A stretch of DNA of 64,000 nt from Microvirga lotononidis (GCF_034627025.1 NZ_CP141048.1:2120001-2184000), one strand, 5' to 3'. Counted from the first letter of the stretch, positions 37,850 through 44,690 are shown. Notes: generated by a model not told the origin, from the sequence alone. Numbers and translations are program-made.

Positions 37850-37949
37850 TTGTCATCCCTGGTGAGCGAAGCGAGGGAAGGGGATCCACCTACACGCTCA
37901 GCGCTCTGGATTCCCTTCCCCTCCGCTACGCTCCGGCCGGGAATGACAA
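37850..37949. repeat. palindromic intergenic repeat, family B copy 3
   Basis: The outer arms TTGTCATCCC and GGAATGACAA enclose AGGGAAGGGGATCCA and TGGATTCCCTTCCCCT-like inner arms. The same GTAGCG/CGCTAC-type motifs occur as in copy 2. Confidence 0.83.
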
Positions 37950-38008
37950 TGAGGTCGGCGCTCTGTCATCCTCTTGCCCCGCATCGCCGCGCCCATTATC
38001 GCTACGCC

Positions 38009-38791
38009 ATGAGCATCCGCATCGCTTCCCTCCAGCGCTATCCGGTCAAGGGCCTGTCTCCCGAGCCACTGACCCAGGTCTCCCTCACGAAGGGCGATTA
38101 CTTTCCCGGTGACCGGCTGTTCGCCATCGAGAACGGCCCGGCCGGGTTCGACCCGGACAACCCGCAGCATCAGCCCAAGATCAAGTTCCTGATGCTGATG
38201 CGCAACGAGAGCCTGGCGCGGCTCAGGACCCGTTATCTCGATTCGATCACGACCCTTTTCATCGAGCAGGGCGGGCGCGAGGTGGCGCGGGGCGATCTCT
38301 CGACGAAGGAAGGGCGGCTCGCCATCGAGGCCTTCTTCCGCCGCTTCATGCCGAAGGAGCTGCGCGGCGCACCGAAGCTGCTGACAGCGCCGCAGGGCTT
38401 CCGCTTCACGGATTCCCGGCGCGGCTTCGTCTCGCTGATCAATCTCGCGAGCGTACGCGAGCTGGAGAAGGTGGTCGGCTCGGCCGTCGATCCGCTGCGC
38501 TTTCGCGGCAACATCCACATCGAGGGGCTCGACCCTTGGGCGGAGTTCGACCTCGTCGGCCAGGTGCTGACCACGCCCTCGGGCGCGCGCCTGAAAGTGA
38601 CCAAGCGCATCGAGCGCTGCGCCGCCACCAACGTGGATCCGCAGACCGGCCTCCGCGACCTGCAGATTCCGAAAAGCCTCATGGCGGCCTATGGCCATTT
38701 CGATTGCGGCATCTATGCCGAGGTGCTGGACGGGGGAACGCTCGAAATCGGCGAGGATCTCGAGGCGGAGCAGACGACGCTGGCGTTGTGA
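38009..38791 (+). CDS. MOSC domain-containing protein
   Basis: 260 residues. The N-terminal MOSC_N beta-barrel begins IASLQRYPVKGLSPEPLTQV and contains GDYFPGDRLFAIENG. The C-terminal MOSC domain has SVRELEKVVGSAVDPLRFRGNIHIEGLDPWAE and the molybdenum-ligand cysteine region ERCAATNVDPQTGLRD. Relatives (mARC, YcbX, YiiM) reduce N-hydroxylated compounds with a molybdenum cofactor. The ATG at 38009 is where homology to the family starts; the frame upstream lies in the family B repeat. It is transcribed away from the IS element, which lies 185 bp downstream. Confidence 0.9.
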   Translation: MSIRIASLQRYPVKGLSPEPLTQVSLTKGDYFPGDRLFAIENGPAGFDPDNPQHQPKIKFLMLMRNESLARLRTRYLDSITTLFIEQGGREVARGDLSTKEGRLAIEAFFRRFMPKELRGAPKLLTAPQGFRFTDSRRGFVSLINLASVRELEKVVGSAVDPLRFRGNIHIEGLDPWAEFDLVGQVLTTPSGARLKVTKRIERCAATNVDPQTGLRDLQIPKSLMAAYGHFDCGIYAEVLDGGTLEIGEDLEAEQTTLAL

Positions 38792-38842
38792 TCTTCGTCC
38801 TCTTCCGGGCGGAAGGGGGCGCCCGCACAGGGGCATACTCTC

Positions 38843-38938
38843 CACGTCATCACCGGCCTTGTGCCGGTGATCTGGATGGATTGAAGCGCCGAGCCTCACC
38901 GGATCGGGATGGCCGGGACAAGCCAGGCCATGACGTTG
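38843..38938. repeat. palindromic intergenic repeat, family A copy 2
   Basis: CACGTCATCACCGGCCTTGT, then GCCGGTGATC on the left, and GATCGGGATGGCCGGGACA, then GCCATGACGT on the right. The arms are less perfect than in copy 1. It lies between the MOSC gene and the left end of the transposon. Confidence 0.78.
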
Positions 38939-38975
38939 CGGATGTCCATCCCGACAGGCACCGGGACAACAAAAA

Positions 38976-39001
38976 GGCGATATTATACTTGACGTACCCA
39001 A
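38976..39001 (+). repeat. left terminal inverted repeat of the IS1595-family element
   Basis: 26 bp, beginning GGCGATATTATACTTGACG and ending TACCCAA. It contains TTGACG, which could act as a -35 hexamer for transcription into the element. The target-site copy AACAAAAA abuts its outer end. Confidence 0.95.
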
Positions 39002-39034
39002 GGAGTAGACTCCTAAGCGCGGGCATGCTTCGAT

Positions 39035-39063
39035 GCCCCTCTCAATCACCTAGAGGGAGGGGC
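39035..39063 (+). promoter_or_regulatory. stem-loop covering the ribosome site of the Cas2-like gene
   Basis: GCCCCTC (39035-39041) can pair with GAGGGGC (39057-39063), which is the ribosome-binding sequence two bases before the ATG at 39066. An alternative stem, CCCTCT (39037-39042) with AGAGGG (39052-39057), would leave it open. The two are mutually exclusive, so translation may be structure-controlled. Confidence 0.45.
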
Positions 39064-39065
39064 AA

Positions 39066-39344
39066 ATGGCACAGTACTTGATTAGCTACGATCTTCATTG
39101 GAGGCGCGACTACGAGCCGATGTGGAATTTCTTAACCAACCAGGGCGGGGTGCGCCTTCTGGAGTCGCTGTGGCTGCTTTCGTCAACGGCCACCATAGCT
39201 CAGGTTTCTCAGGTACTTACGACCTTGATAGATAATGATGACAGCTTCGCTTTAATCGAGTTGAAGCAAGGATCAGAGTGGGGCACCATGCGAGCCAAGC
39301 CGGAAGGTGCACAGTGGCTCCAGAATAATATCCGCCGCTACTAG
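39066..39344 (+). CDS. Cas2-like (SinR-family) small protein, transposon cargo
   Basis: 92 residues with the ferredoxin-like pattern of Cas2-type proteins: QYLISYDLHWRRDYEPMWNF gives the first strand (with the conserved Asp of the SYDL motif) and helix, then RLLESLWLLSS, DNDDSFALIELK and a C-terminal helix ending NNIRRY. Small stand-alone relatives are annotated as SinR-family or Cas2-like and have no proven role; Cas2 and VapD relatives can be ribonucleases or structural adaptors. There is no CRISPR array or cas gene nearby. It is the only plus-strand gene of the element, with its own ribosome site (GGGAGGGG) inside a potential stem-loop. Downstream (39345-39453) no gene is seen. Confidence 0.75.
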   Translation: MAQYLISYDLHWRRDYEPMWNFLTNQGGVRLLESLWLLSSTATIAQVSQVLTTLIDNDDSFALIELKQGSEWGTMRAKPEGAQWLQNNIRRY

Positions 39345-39453
39345 TGCCCTAGCCAATAGGACTCGCGCGCTCTGATTGGCACTCGCAACAATGCGGCCAC
39401 TGCGAATACTATACGCAGCCTCACGATTTTCATTCTCATCTCCTACCAAGGAA

Positions 39454-39480
39454 AAACCCGGCTCACTGGCCGGGTTTCTT
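39454..39480 (-). terminator. terminator of the transposon's minus-strand operon
   Basis: AAACCCGG / CCGGGTTT around CTCACTGG; on the minus strand the stem runs into TTTTTCC. The ORF71 stop codon lies inside the loop, so the gene's last codons form part of the hairpin. Confidence 0.8.
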
Positions 39481-39678
39481 AGTTTCGGGCTTATCGCCCT
39501 TCTCTCGTTTGTCTGGTCGTTTCGGCGGCACAACCTTGCCAAATGCCTTCTCAAAGGCTTCGCCCGTTTCGTCGCACCCCGCTGCTTTAGCGGCAGCAAC
39601 AAAGCGCGCCGCCTGATCCGCCTTTAGATGTTCAGGGCTGTTTGCACGGCGCGAGGTCTTTCGATCCGAAGAGGCCAT
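39463..39678 (-). CDS. small basic protein, transposon cargo, 71 aa
   Basis: 71 residues, rich in Lys and Ala: ASSDRKTSRRANSPEHLK, then ARFVAAAKAAGCDETGEAF, then a Lys/Pro-rich tail ending KKPGQ. The middle part (ARFVxxAKxxGCDExxExFExAF) is a helix-turn pattern that I recall from short unknown proteins in alphaproteobacterial accessory DNA. It overlaps the 3' end of the PIN gene by 55 bp and has no clear ribosome site, so translation may depend on the PIN gene. The operon terminator overlaps its stop. Function unknown. Confidence 0.6.
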   Translation of the reverse strand: MASSDRKTSRRANSPEHLKADQAARFVAAAKAAGCDETGEAFEKAFGKVVPPKRPDKREKGDKPETKKPGQ

Positions 39679-40145
39679 AGGTTCGCAACCATTCCGTTGA
39701 GTTCTAAAGGAGATAGATGCTTGGAGTCCATTCGCCCCGCATCTGAAGTTACCATGTAATCACAGCCAGCATGAATAGCCGTTGCGATGTGAATAGTATC
39801 TGGAACTTGGGGAGCCTTCTTTGTGATGGCTCCTGCATCTTTTTGAGCCTGATAGAAGTTCCTAATCTTGTACGCGCAGTCTCCGATGCGATCTAAGACG
39901 GGGAGAACTTGAAAGTTACTCCTCGCTTGCAGTCTTTGCCAAACAGCCCACATAGTGGGATCGTTTTTGCATTCGAGTACCTCAAGTTTAGTTATTACAG
40001 AGGTTACGCCGATAAACCTGTCGCTGCATAACTCAGATATAATGCCGCCAACATCGTGCGCATCTCCTCGGCCCTGATTGCCGGTCAGCCAATCAAGAAC
40101 AAAGCACGTATCAAGGTATATTTTTGGCTTATTCTGTCCAGCCAT
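39624..40145 (-). CDS. PIN-domain protein (VapC-like), transposon cargo
   Basis: 173 residues. The PIN active-site acids are present in order: KIYLDTCFVLDWL (first Asp), VITKLEVLEC (Glu), QVPDTIHIATAIHAGC (Asp) and CDYMVTSDAGRM (last Asp). This acidic tetrad makes it a likely metal-dependent ribonuclease, as in VapC toxins. The ATG at 40145 was chosen because the PIN strand starts five residues later. It overlaps the 3' end of the 272-aa gene by 17 bp, which takes the place a VapB antitoxin would have but is much larger than any VapB. Toxin activity is inference. Confidence 0.85.
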   Translation of the reverse strand: MAGQNKPKIYLDTCFVLDWLTGNQGRGDAHDVGGIISELCSDRFIGVTSVITKLEVLECKNDPTMWAVWQRLQARSNFQVLPVLDRIGDCAYKIRNFYQAQKDAGAITKKAPQVPDTIHIATAIHAGCDYMVTSDAGRMDSKHLSPLELNGMVANLWPLRIERPRAVQTALNI

Positions 40146-40947
40146 CGCGTATCTTCGCCAACTGCTCGAATATTTCCCTGCGAGAGTCGGCGAATACGCC
40201 CCCAAACTCCATAAGGTCTAAGCTTTCTACTTCGTCCAACACGGTTACTTCCTCAACGAATATTCGATGAGGATACCGTGCATTGGGACGGTATACGGCT
40301 TTGCCGTACACAGATGCCTTATGGGTCAACGCCCGCTTGTGCTTTTCAATCTCGTCGCGAGCGAACTCGCAAGTTATCCACTTCGGTCCAACAGCCGGAT
40401 AGAGCCGGAATGTTGGCTTGGCGGAATGAACATTGATTTCTTCGATTAGGCCCTGCCACTCTTCCGTATGAGCCTCGTTGCGGAAAGTCACCTTCTCAAA
40501 GGCGGACTTAAGCTCAATTCCTATTTCTACGGCCTGATCCAGCCAGCGTAGCTTGGTGGCGCGAACGGAATGGCCAACTGGCTTTAGGGCGCTGCGGATA
40601 CCCTCAAGGGCGGAGTTGCTCAACTCCTCCGCATCGACGCCTCTCGCAAGCTGATTGACCCCGCCAAAGAACCGCTGAAGCACGTTACTCGCAGAATTGA
40701 AGCTGGACGCTTGGTCGAGAGCAATACCGCCTAGGACCACGGTAGCATCGGAGTGATGGAGGTCCACAACCTTCCAGGTGAGGGTCTTATGAGCGTGTAG
40801 ATCCTCATCAATGGCTTCTAGGACTTGGCCAATAGCCTCAAGCTCCGCAATGAAGTCATCTAAAGACACATCTGTGCCTTCGCCGCCCAATGCTGCAACG
40901 ACGATCTCTAACTTCTGGGGCAGAGGCGTATCTAATCGCTGTTCCAT
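40129..40947 (-). CDS. 272-aa protein of unknown function, transposon cargo, upstream partner of PIN
   Basis: The first 150 residues are mostly alpha/beta with DDFIAELEAIGQVLEAIDEDL and WKVVDLHHSDATVVLGGIAL. The second half looks like a small beta-barrel: EWQGLIEEINVHSAKPTFRL, KWITCEFARDEIEKHKRAL, KASVYGKAVYRPNARYPHRI and FVEEVTVLDE. I recall proteins with this C-terminal pattern beside PIN genes in many bacteria, but they have no established name or role. It begins 8 bp after the transposase stop with AGG upstream, so it is probably made from the transposase transcript. It could be an antitoxin, a nucleic-acid-binding partner of PIN or a regulator of the element. Confidence 0.75.
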   Translation of the reverse strand: MEQRLDTPLPQKLEIVVAALGGEGTDVSLDDFIAELEAIGQVLEAIDEDLHAHKTLTWKVVDLHHSDATVVLGGIALDQASSFNSASNVLQRFFGGVNQLARGVDAEELSNSALEGIRSALKPVGHSVRATKLRWLDQAVEIGIELKSAFEKVTFRNEAHTEEWQGLIEEINVHSAKPTFRLYPAVGPKWITCEFARDEIEKHKRALTHKASVYGKAVYRPNARYPHRIFVEEVTVLDEVESLDLMEFGGVFADSRREIFEQLAKIRDGWTE

Positions 40948-40955
40948 TGGAGAAC

Positions 40956-41879
40956 CTACGCGGCCAACGAGTCCCGGTACATTAACCGTTTACCCACGAT
41001 GCCAACCAAGACCTTATCAGATCGTTCCTGATCTCCAAGGCCGAGAGCGGCGCGGTGATTATATCTAAAGTCGAACTCAGCAAGATAGCGGTGAAGGTGC
41101 TTCTCTCCGCAATGTTGGTAAACGCCCTTCATTCCCCGCTTGAATACGGAGAAATAACCCTCAATCGTGTTCGTATGAACTGTGCGATCTTCAAGGGAGA
41201 CATACTCACCCTGTCCATGACGCACGAACCGATGCTCTGCGAAGTCCTTGCTCAGATGGTAGTAGTGTCCGGCTTCGTCCGTCATGACGCTGGCCTCTTT
41301 GGCAAGGTTTTGGCGCAGGATCGGGGTAATGGTAGCGGGCTTTAGGTCGTCCACGACCATGCTTGTGGCCCTGCCCGTATTCCGCTCAACCAGCGTCAGC
41401 ACCTTCATTTTGTGATGGTACGCCCGCTTTTTGGGTGCGCCCTTCTTGCGGCCGATGAAGGTCTCATCGACTTCAACCACGCCGCCGTCAGCCCCAAAAG
41501 GGGACAGGTCGCCCTCCCTCATAGCCTCGCGGATGCGGTGAGACATGAACCAGGCCGTCTTGAGCGTCACCCCAAGGGTGCGGTGAAGCTGGTTGGAGCT
41601 GATACCCTTCTTACTGGAGCAGAGAAGGTACATGGCCTGAAGCCAGACATGCAACGGAACATGGCTGCTCTCAAAGACCGTCCCAACCTTCACCGTGAAG
41701 GGTTTACGGCACTGGTAGCACTTGTAGGCCCCGATCCGGGTGCTCTTACCGCCCATCTTGGAGATGCGCTCGAAGCCACCGCAGTGAGGGCACACTGGGC
41801 CTTCCGGCCACACCCGCGCTTCGACGAAGGCGTAAGCGGCCTCTTCATCATGGAAGTGAGGGGCGGAAAGGATGGACAC
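40956..41879 (-). CDS. IS1595-family ISXO2-like transposase
   Basis: 307 residues. The N-terminal zinc ribbon has CPHCGG and CYQCRKPF (two CxxC pairs), then the helix-turn-helix-like KKGISSNQLHRTLGVTLKTAW. The catalytic DDE-type domain has VEVDETFIGRKKG (first Asp), VMTDEAGHY (second Asp) and HTNTIEGYFSVFKRGM (Glu), as in ISXO2-like transposases. The GTG at 41879 is the likely start because GAGG lies six bases upstream; a TTG at 41891 is the longer option. The gene is intact. Three cargo genes follow in the same direction with no terminator between, so transposase and cargo share a transcript. Confidence 0.93.
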   Translation of the reverse strand: MSILSAPHFHDEEAAYAFVEARVWPEGPVCPHCGGFERISKMGGKSTRIGAYKCYQCRKPFTVKVGTVFESSHVPLHVWLQAMYLLCSSKKGISSNQLHRTLGVTLKTAWFMSHRIREAMREGDLSPFGADGGVVEVDETFIGRKKGAPKKRAYHHKMKVLTLVERNTGRATSMVVDDLKPATITPILRQNLAKEASVMTDEAGHYYHLSKDFAEHRFVRHGQGEYVSLEDRTVHTNTIEGYFSVFKRGMKGVYQHCGEKHLHRYLAEFDFRYNHRAALGLGDQERSDKVLVGIVGKRLMYRDSLAA

Positions 41880-41921
41880 GACGGACCTCAAACTGTTGAT
41901 ACGCTTAAGGTATCACGGTCT

Positions 41922-41947
41922 TTGGGTACGTCAAGTATAATATCGCC
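41922..41947 (-). repeat. right terminal inverted repeat of the IS1595-family element
   Basis: The exact complement of the left 26-bp end. The outer flank is AACAAAAA, the second copy of the target duplication. The outward-facing strand contains TATAAT, a possible -10 hexamer, but with no good -35 at proper spacing. Confidence 0.95.
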
Positions 41948-41950
41948 AAC

Positions 41951-41979
41951 AAAAAAGGGAGGGCCAAGCCCTCCCTTTT
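41951..41979. terminator. bidirectional terminator at the end of the DUF4167 operon
   Basis: GGGAGGGC and GCCCTCCC pair around CAA. The plus-strand tail is TTTT; on the minus strand the stem is followed by TTTTTTGTT. Most of that minus-strand T-run is the right target-duplication copy, so the transposon sits at the very edge of this terminator. Confidence 0.85.
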
Positions 41980-42000
41980 CGTATCGTCTGTCATGAAGCC

Positions 42001-43071
42001 TTACTCGGCCGCCGGGGTCTCGGCCGGATCGGGCGCGAAACCGGCTTTCTCGGCATTGGCCGCGTCGAGCATCTCCTGGCGGGTGCGGCGGCGACGGCGG
42101 GGGCGGGGAGCCTCCTCGTCGTTGGCCGCTTCCTGCACCACCGGAGGGGCGGGCGGAGCCTCCTCGACGGCCACCGGGGGAGCCGGGGAGCGGACGGGGT
42201 TGGTCAGGAAGGCCGGCAGGGTGCCCTGCTCGGGCGCCTCGGCTTCCTCACGACGGCGTTCGCGCTGGAAGCGCTCACGGCGCTCGGGACGCTCAGAACG
42301 CTCGCTGCGCTCGAAACGGTCGCTCCGCTCCTGGCGCTCCGGCCGGTCGCCCCGGTCGTTGCGCTCGAAACGGGCAGGGCGCTCATTGCGCTCGCCGCTG
42401 TCCTGGCGCGCCTCGTAGGGCAGCTCGTCCTGACGCTGCGAGTCCTGACGCGAATCCTGGCGCTGGTAATCCTGGCGCTGGTAATCCTGGCGCGGGCCTC
42501 GGTCGCGCTGGAAGCGCTCGCGACGGTCGCCGCGATCGTTCCGATCGCCACGATCCTGGCGGTCGTTCCGGTCCTGCCGGTCGCCGCGATCTTGGCGGTC
42601 ACCACGATCCTGCCGGTCGAAGCGGCTCGGGCGGTCGTTGCGCTCGCCGCGGGATTCGTAGGGCTGCGGCTGTGAGCCGAAATCCTGGTCGTCGCCGTTG
42701 CCGAAATCCTGACCGCCGGACCGGTCGAAGCCCTGGCGCTCACCTTGGGAGAAGCCCTCGTCCTCGCCGCCCTCCTCGTCGAAGGGCCGCTGCTGGTAGC
42801 CGTACTGCTCGCGCAGCTGCTCCTGGGCGGCGGCGATGATGCGGAAATAGTGCTCGGCGTGCTGGAAATAGTTCTCGGCCGCCACCGGGTCGCCGCTCGA
42901 TTGCGCGTCGCGGGCGAGCTGGCTGTATTTCTCGGCGATATGCTGAGCCGTGCCGCGGATCTTCACGTCCGGGCCGTTCGACTCATAGCTCTTCGTGAGG
43001 GGATTGGGCCCCTTGTTGTTGCGGTTGTTGTTGTTACGACCGCGCATCCGCCTGTTTTGTCCTGGTCTCAT
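42001..43071 (-). CDS. DUF4167 protein with long Arg/Asp/Gln repeat region
   Basis: 356 residues. The N-terminal DUF4167 domain is clear: MRPGQNRRMRGRNNNNRNNK, PLTKSYESNGPDVKIRGTAQ, HIAEKYSQLARDAQSSGDPV and ENYFQHAEHYFRIIAAAQEQ. After about residue 110 the protein becomes a low-complexity tract of RQDRGD/RNDR/RSERPER-type repeats, then a Pro/Ala-rich tail. This suggests a disordered, RNA-binding-like protein; the family has no proven function. The ATG at 43071 matches the family start and removes 18 unlikely residues. It is the last gene downstream of prmC, beyond a 360-bp gap. Confidence 0.92.
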   Translation of the reverse strand: MRPGQNRRMRGRNNNNRNNKGPNPLTKSYESNGPDVKIRGTAQHIAEKYSQLARDAQSSGDPVAAENYFQHAEHYFRIIAAAQEQLREQYGYQQRPFDEEGGEDEGFSQGERQGFDRSGGQDFGNGDDQDFGSQPQPYESRGERNDRPSRFDRQDRGDRQDRGDRQDRNDRQDRGDRNDRGDRRERFQRDRGPRQDYQRQDYQRQDSRQDSQRQDELPYEARQDSGERNERPARFERNDRGDRPERQERSDRFERSERSERPERRERFQRERRREEAEAPEQGTLPAFLTNPVRSPAPPVAVEEAPPAPPVVQEAANDEEAPRPRRRRRTRQEMLDAANAEKAGFAPDPAETPAAE

Positions 43072-43431
43072 TGTTCGCTCTACGAGCCTCGCTGGTTCTT
43101 CATGCCCACGCGATATGCAAGCCAATATTCACCGAACGGGCTCAACGCCCACCGTTCGCGTGGCAACCGTCTGACATTCAGCCATAGCCCTGCAAGGCTT
43201 CCGGCCATCCTTCAGTGTCGGGTTCAGGTGATCGCGCCAGGCTGTTTCTGTTTCAAAAGCCCCTGCCTGCGCGATTGATATCGTTTGGTCTTCCGGCATG
43301 TCCCCGGGGGACTGCCGATTTGTTTAGACCGAGGACGATCTCTAGACCCGAATCTAGCGGGTTCCTCTCGGTCCAACAAGGGGTAATTCCGACTTTATCC
43401 CGCCCTGGGACACAAAAGACGCATCCGTTCA
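43072..43431. other. 360-bp gap between prmC and DUF4167 genes
   Basis: No coding region is supported. A nested stem-loop is visible at 43327-43373: GACCGAG / CTCGGTC outside and ACCCG / CGGGT inside, with no T-run. The promoter of the DUF4167 gene is presumably here, but I cannot identify its hexamers. Confidence 0.45.
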
Positions 43432-44280
43432 TCACGATCGCTTCATGGCGATACAGCGGGGGTTCCCTGATAGATCGGGGGCGATCCGCAGGATTTCAAG
43501 GCCGCGAGCCTCCGCCAGAGCGGTTAAATCCTCGGCTTGGTCGTAGCCGATCTCGAACACGATCAGGCCGCCGGGCACGAGCAGCCGCCCGGCTTCCAGC
43601 AAGAGGACCCGGTAGGGCTCCAGGCCGTCCGGGCCTCCGTCGAGGGCGAGCCTCGGATCGTGCTCCCGCACCTCCTCGTCGAGGCTCGGGATCACCCCGG
43701 AGGCGATGTAGGGCGGGTTCGAGACGATCAGGTCGAAGGACCCCGAAACCCCGTCGGCCCAGCGCGAGAGGGCGAAACGGCTGCGGCTGCCGACTCCGTT
43801 GTCGGTTGCATTGATGCGGGCGGTCCTGAGGGCCCCGAGGGACAGGTCGACCCCCAGGCCCGTAGCATTGGGCAGCTCGTGGAGGAGCGCCACCAGGATG
43901 CAGCCCGAACCGGTGCCGAAATCCACGATCCTGAGGGGCGCCTGCCGGTCCGGGATCAGGTCGAGCGCGGTCTCGACCACGGTTTCCGTGTCGGGCCGGG
44001 GCACCAGGGTCTCGGGAGAGAGGCGGAAGGGCAGGCCCCAGAACTCCCGTGTTCCGACGATCCGGGCGACCGGCTCATGGGCGAGGCGGCGCCGGGTGAA
44101 TCCCGCGAGGGTCTCGGCCTCGGCCGCCGACAGGGGGCTGTCCGGCCGGGTGATCAGCTCCGTGGCCGAAATCCCCAGCGCCGAAAGAAGGAGAAGGCGG
44201 GCATCGAGCGCCGCGGTCTCGAACCCGGCCTCGGTCAGGGCCTGGCGCAGGTTCTTCAGAGCGTCCGAGCGGGTCTTCAA
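43432..44280 (-). CDS. prmC: release factor glutamine N5-methyltransferase PrmC
   Basis: 282 residues. The helical N-terminal domain ends in the family motif EPVARIVGTREFWGLPF, followed by LVPRPDTETVVE, the SAM loop IVDFGTGSGCILVALL and the substrate-Gln motif IVSNPPYI (near 185). It methylates the glutamine of the GGQ loop of RF1/RF2 encoded by prfA and prfB. The start is TTG, overlapping the fosX stop (TTGA). No better start exists, so it is probably translated by coupling to fosX. Elsewhere prmC follows prfA directly; here fosX separates them. Confidence 0.94.
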   Translation of the reverse strand: MKTRSDALKNLRQALTEAGFETAALDARLLLLSALGISATELITRPDSPLSAAEAETLAGFTRRRLAHEPVARIVGTREFWGLPFRLSPETLVPRPDTETVVETALDLIPDRQAPLRIVDFGTGSGCILVALLHELPNATGLGVDLSLGALRTARINATDNGVGSRSRFALSRWADGVSGSFDLIVSNPPYIASGVIPSLDEEVREHDPRLALDGGPDGLEPYRVLLLEAGRLLVPGGLIVFEIGYDQAEDLTALAEARGLEILRIAPDLSGNPRCIAMKRS

Positions 44281-44690
44281 GGCGTCGGACCCCGGCGGTA
44301 GCGTTCGAGCCGCTCCTCCAGTGTGCCGGTATGCAGCTCGAACAGGTGGTTGTCATCGTCGTAGAAATACAGCGAATGGCCCTCGCCCTCGACCCGTGGG
44401 CGGGATTCGCGGATCTCCAGCCCCAGCGCCTCGATCCGGGTCCGGTAGTCCTCGACGGCAGAGGCCGGGATCTTGAAGGCGATGTGGTTGTATGTCCGGG
44501 ACGGGAGACTCTCGCCTTCCATGACGGCGATCCAGAGACCGCCCACATCGAAGAACTTTTCCCGCGACAGGGAGAAAGTCTCGTTACCGGAGGCGTAGAT
44601 TTCCAGGCCTCCCAGCGCTCCTTCGATGATGACGGTCATGCGATCGAGGTCGCGGGTGATGAGCGTGATGTGGCTGAGGCCCTCGATCAT
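44277..44690 (-). CDS. fosX: FosX-type fosfomycin epoxide hydrolase
   Basis: 137 residues of the vicinal-oxygen-chelate superfamily. It has the metal ligands His7 (GLSHITLI), His69 (RTYNHIAF) and Glu118 ([15 protein letters not shown]), and Glu44 ([10 protein letters not shown]), the general base that distinguishes FosX from the thiol-transferring FosA and FosB. The segments [20 protein letters not shown] and [11 protein letters not shown] also match FosX closely as remembered from Listeria. FosX adds water to the epoxide of fosfomycin. The start overlaps prfA's stop (ATGA) and its stop overlaps prmC's start. Resistance in vivo is inferred, not shown. Confidence 0.88.
   Translation of the reverse strand: MIEGLSHITLITRDLDRMTVIIEGALGGLEIYASGNETFSLSREKFFDVGGLWIAVMEGESLPSRTYNHIAFKIPASAVEDYRTRIEALGLEIRESRPRVEGEGHSLYFYDDDNHLFELHTGTLEERLERYRRGPTP

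Larger units (their letters stand above)
38976..41947 (-). mobile_element. IS1595-family (ISXO2-like) transposon with four cargo genes
   Basis: The element is 2,972 bp, bounded by 26-bp perfect terminal inverted repeats (38976-39001 and 41922-41947, beginning GGCGATATTATACTTGACG) and by an 8-bp direct target duplication AACAAAAA (38968-38975 and 41948-41955). The 8-bp duplication and ISXO2-type transposase fit the IS1595 family, where cargo-bearing members are known. Contents: a Cas2-like gene on plus; transposase, ORF272, PIN and ORF71 on minus in that order. The interior is visibly more AT-rich than the host DNA. Perfect ends, perfect duplication and intact genes indicate recent insertion. 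It landed in the A-tract next to the DUF4167 operon terminator. Confidence 0.95.

Noticed and set aside
39066..41947. CRISPR-Cas remnant suggested by the Cas2-like gene
   Set aside because: No direct-repeat array, Cas1 or effector gene is present; the gene belongs to the transposon.
41912..41947. Outward promoter in the right transposon end (TATAAT)
   Set aside because: The -10 hexamer is good, but no acceptable -35 lies at 16-18 bp, so it is not listed as a promoter.
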